DNA of 7,550 nt from assembly GCA_030600525.1 (NCBI GenBank), contig JAUVLX010000170.1:1-7550 (forward strand), given 5' to 3'. Positions 6,021 to 7,550 of this stretch are shown one piece after another. The stretch comes from Desulfobulbus sp. (GTDB lineage: Bacteria > Desulfobacterota > Desulfobulbia > Desulfobulbales > Desulfobulbaceae). Position 1 is the stretch's first letter; each line of letters starts with the position of its first letter. A model generated the notes under the pieces. It was not told the DNA's origin. It searched no databases and was given only the letters and a program-made list of their open reading frames with translations. The position numbers and the translations under genes were made by a program.

Positions 6021-6522
6021 AGCAATTCAATCGATCCCCATACCTTATGTGATGAGCATGGCAAATGGCCACTGCAAGGGCATCGGCTGCGTCGCTGGAA
6101 GGACTTTTCTCCAACTCAAGCAGCACTTTTACCATATGCTGCACTTGTTTTTTATCGGCCTGCCCATAGCCAGAGATGGCCTGCTTGACTTTCCTCGCTG
6201 TATAATCAAAGGCTTCCATGGAATGCTGCATAACAGCAACAATGGCTGCTCCCCTTGCTTGCCCGAGCTTCAGAGCCGAGCGAGGGTTACGAGCGACAAA
6301 AACATCTTCAATAGCTGCCACCTCGGGCTTATGGGTGAGAATCACCTCGTTCAATCCGTTAAAAATAACCGAAAGGCGTTTGGAAAAATCTTCTTCATGG
6401 GTAGTGCGTATGGTACCGCATGCGACAAATCCGATATTTTGCCCCTGAGTAACGATCACCCCATATCCGGTTACCCGGGATCCAGGATCTACCCCAAGGA
6501 TACGCACCACCTTATCAGGCAC
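6019..6522 (-). CDS. ruvC: crossover junction endodeoxyribonuclease RuvC
   Basis: Dimeric Mg2+-dependent nuclease of the RNase H-like fold that cuts Holliday junctions symmetrically after RuvAB branch migration. The protein is 167 residues, typical. The four acidic residues are present: D12 in GVDPGS (10-15), E72 in AIEDVF (70-75), and D144 and D147 in SSDAADALA (142-150). These correspond to D7, E66, D138 and D141 of E. coli RuvC. Other family blocks are ARNPRSALKLGQARGAA (77-93) and the basic segment KVKQAISGYGQADKKQV (111-127). The start is taken as GTG at 6522, only 2 bases after the yebC stop, with a weak GAG-type site overlapping the end of yebC. In-frame GTGs at codons 5 and 6 are alternatives. 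The ending is short (IRYGDRLNC). Confidence 0.97.
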   Translation of the reverse strand: MPDKVVRILGVDPGSRVTGYGVIVTQGQNIGFVACGTIRTTHEEDFSKRLSVIFNGLNEVILTHKPEVAAIEDVFVARNPRSALKLGQARGAAIVAVMQHSMEAFDYTARKVKQAISGYGQADKKQVQHMVKVLLELEKSPSSDAADALAVAICHAHHIRYGDRLNC

Positions 6523-6524
6523 TC

Positions 6525-7274
6525 TCAGGAAAGAGCCTCTATCAACTCATCCGGGATGTCAAAATTGGCGTGTACTTTCTGCACGTCATCATGATCTTCA
6601 AGGTTTTCCAGCAATTTCAACAGTGATTTAGCAGATTTTTCTTCACCTACCTCAACCACATTTTTAGGAATCATGGAAATGGTGGCCTCGGTGCATTTCA
6701 CTTCTTTTTTCTCGAGTTCATCAACTACTTGGCTAAAGTCTTCAGGCTCGGTGAGAATCTGAAAGGCATCCTCATCCTCAACCACGTCCTCTGCACCGGC
6801 TTCCAAGGCAATGTCCATCAACGCTTCTTCATCAATGCCGTCCTTATCAACCTGGATGGAACCTTTTTTGTCAAACATCCAAGCAACACAGCCTGATTCG
6901 CCCAGATTACCGCCGCTTTTGGCAAAATAATGACGAACATCGGCAACGGTTCTATTCTTATTGTCGGTCATAGTCTCAACCAAGACAGCCACCCCACCCG
7001 GACCGTAACCCTCATAGAGAATCTCCTCATAGACCGCACCGTCAAGATCACCAGTCCCCTTTTTTATAGCCCTATCGATATTATCTTTGGGCATATTTTC
7101 AGATTTAGCAGTGGTTACTGCACTTCGCAGGCGAGGGTTACCATCGACATCACCACCGCCCATTTTAGCGGCAATGGTAATTTCTTTAATCAATTTGGTG
7201 AAAATCTTTCCCCGTTTGGCATCATTTGCCCCTTTCTTCCGCTTAATGGTGCTCCATTTAGAATGTCCAGACAC
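6525..7274 (-). CDS. yebC: YebC/PmpR (TACO1) family protein
   Basis: Widespread cytoplasmic three-domain protein, long annotated as a transcriptional regulator. Its mitochondrial relative TACO1 is a translational activator, and recent bacterial work links the family to ribosome function, so the regulator label is uncertain. The protein is 249 residues, the usual length. Visible: the N-terminal signature SGHSKWSTIKRKKGANDAKR (2-21), then GKIFTKLIKEI, NPRLRSAVTTAKSENMPKDN (46-65), YEGYGPGGVAVLVE (88-101), DNKNRTVADVRHYFAKSGGN (104-123) and an acidic C-terminal domain with MIPKN. The GTG at 7274 is chosen because the family begins (M)SGHSKW and GGGGGAG lies 7 bases upstream; an open extension to 7307 is unsupported. 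It leads the operon with ruvC 2 bases behind its stop, a common YebC-RuvC linkage. Confidence 0.97.
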   Translation of the reverse strand: MSGHSKWSTIKRKKGANDAKRGKIFTKLIKEITIAAKMGGGDVDGNPRLRSAVTTAKSENMPKDNIDRAIKKGTGDLDGAVYEEILYEGYGPGGVAVLVETMTDNKNRTVADVRHYFAKSGGNLGESGCVAWMFDKKGSIQVDKDGIDEEALMDIALEAGAEDVVEDEDAFQILTEPEDFSQVVDELEKKEVKCTEATISMIPKNVVEVGEEKSAKSLLKLLENLEDHDDVQKVHANFDIPDELIEALS

Positions 7275-7281
7275 TGCGAAA

Positions 7282-7288
7282 CTCCCCC
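7282..7288 (-). promoter_or_regulatory. ribosome binding site of yebC
   Basis: GGGGGAG on the minus strand, 7 bases before the GTG at 7274. It fixes the family-typical start and argues against the longer frame. Confidence 0.75.
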
Positions 7289-7331
7289 TCTCTAGTATTA
7301 ATCTCAAACCATGTAGCTAATGGTTATTTTT

Positions 7332-7359
7332 TTACTATATGTACGTAGTGTCTCGTCAA
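7332..7359 (-). promoter_or_regulatory. possible promoter of the yebC-ruvCAB operon
   Basis: Minus strand: TTGACG (7354-7359) as -35, with TAGTAA (7332-7337, 16-base spacer) or TATAGT (7334-7339, 14-base spacer) as -10. The -35 lies inside the terminal inverted repeat of the element to its right, reading outward toward yebC. The -35 is good; the -10 is ambiguous. Confidence 0.45.
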
Positions 7360-7509
7360 CGCTGCTCTGACGTGTCTTGCTTGTTTTTTCTCGCACCTGG
7401 ATTCCTTTAACAGGTGGTACATAGCCCACTATGCACAACCAGTTAAAAAAATCCAGGACCCAAAAAATCCAGCGCAATATTTCGACATTTCATCGTTGAC
7501 GCGACACTA
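7346..7509. mobile_element. 164-bp MITE-like element with 16-bp terminal inverted repeats
   Basis: The left end TAGTGTCTCGTCAACG (7346-7361) and the right end CGTTGACGCGACACTA (7494-7509) are reverse complements with one mismatch in 16. Pairing stops immediately outside both. TA at each outer edge would fit a TA target duplication, as made by IS630/mariner-type transposases. The interior encodes no protein and holds a large hairpin (7396-7457). AAAAAATCCAG is also repeated directly at 7446-7456 and 7463-7473. Family assignment is inference; only the repeats and hairpin are seen. The remaining 41 bases to the window edge show nothing identifiable. Confidence 0.6.
7396..7457. repeat. 29-bp imperfect palindrome with 4-base loop
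   Basis: Arms 7396-7424 and 7429-7457 pair at 24 of 29 positions around the plus-strand loop CCCA. The bases nearest the outside are CCTGGATT and AATCCAGG. In a minus-strand transcript three of the five mismatches become G-U pairs, so the hairpin would be stronger in RNA of that strand. No U-tract follows the hairpin on either strand, so it does not look like a terminator. Confidence 0.75.
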
Positions 7510-7550
7510 GGTTCTTCTTAATCGATAGCCGTTACAAAGGACAACGCCGA

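Noticed and set aside
6049..6594. A 181-codon plus-strand open frame opposite ruvC and the end of yebC
   Set aside because: It is antisense to two clear genes whose catalytic motifs are intact, and its protein resembles nothing; it is a shadow frame.
7307..7333. AACCAT / ATGGTT hairpin followed by a T-run on the plus strand, as a terminator
   Set aside because: The stem is only 6 bp and AT-rich, and no plus-strand gene ends nearby; on the minus strand it would lie in the yebC leader.
7496..7524. Plus-strand promoter TTGACG with a 17-base spacer and TAATCG pointing out of the right end of the element
   Set aside because: The -10 is poor and no downstream gene is visible within the window.

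Overview
All recognisable genes in this window lie on the minus strand, so transcription runs from high to low coordinates. The order is yebC, ruvC, a 36-codon small ORF, ruvA, ruvB, a decayed GGDEF gene, mraZ, rsmH, ftsL and an ftsI-type gene that runs off the left edge. Base composition is roughly balanced, and the proteins look like those of a Gram-negative bacterium. Gene order and protein style suggest a sulfate-reducer-type Desulfobacterota (Desulfobulbales-like), but that is inference from general resemblance and not a database result.

Right part (about 4198-7550): a compact DNA-repair operon. YebC/TACO1 comes first, followed by the three Holliday-junction proteins RuvC (resolvase), RuvA (junction binder) and RuvB (branch-migration motor). 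Between ruvC and ruvA is an unlisted 36-codon ORF with its own Shine-Dalgarno. It encodes one membrane segment, and its stop overlaps the ruvA start as ATGA. Upstream of yebC is a 164-bp structure with 16-bp terminal inverted repeats (15/16 match), TA at both ends and a large internal hairpin. It looks like a small non-autonomous mobile element, and one of its ends supplies a possible -35 box for yebC.

Middle (3270-4197): a region of about 0.9 kb between the two operons. It holds the remains of a diguanylate-cyclase (GGDEF) gene. The gene has lost its 5' end, carries one single-base deletion in an A-tract, and has one 7-bp tandem duplication. Next comes an A-rich stretch with no convincing gene. 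Last is the mraZ control region, a sigma70-like promoter followed by four 10-bp repeats that match the MraZ operator pattern.

Left part (1-3269): the head of a division and cell-wall (dcw) cluster, with mraZ (regulator), rsmH (16S rRNA methyltransferase), ftsL (divisome protein) and an FtsI/PBP2-class protein. The FtsI homologue is the most striking item in the window. Its frame is open for 489 codons with clear family landmarks, yet all three transpeptidase catalytic motifs (SxxK, SxN, KTG) are missing. This points to a maintained pseudoenzyme at the normal ftsI position, with septal transpeptidation presumably done by another protein.
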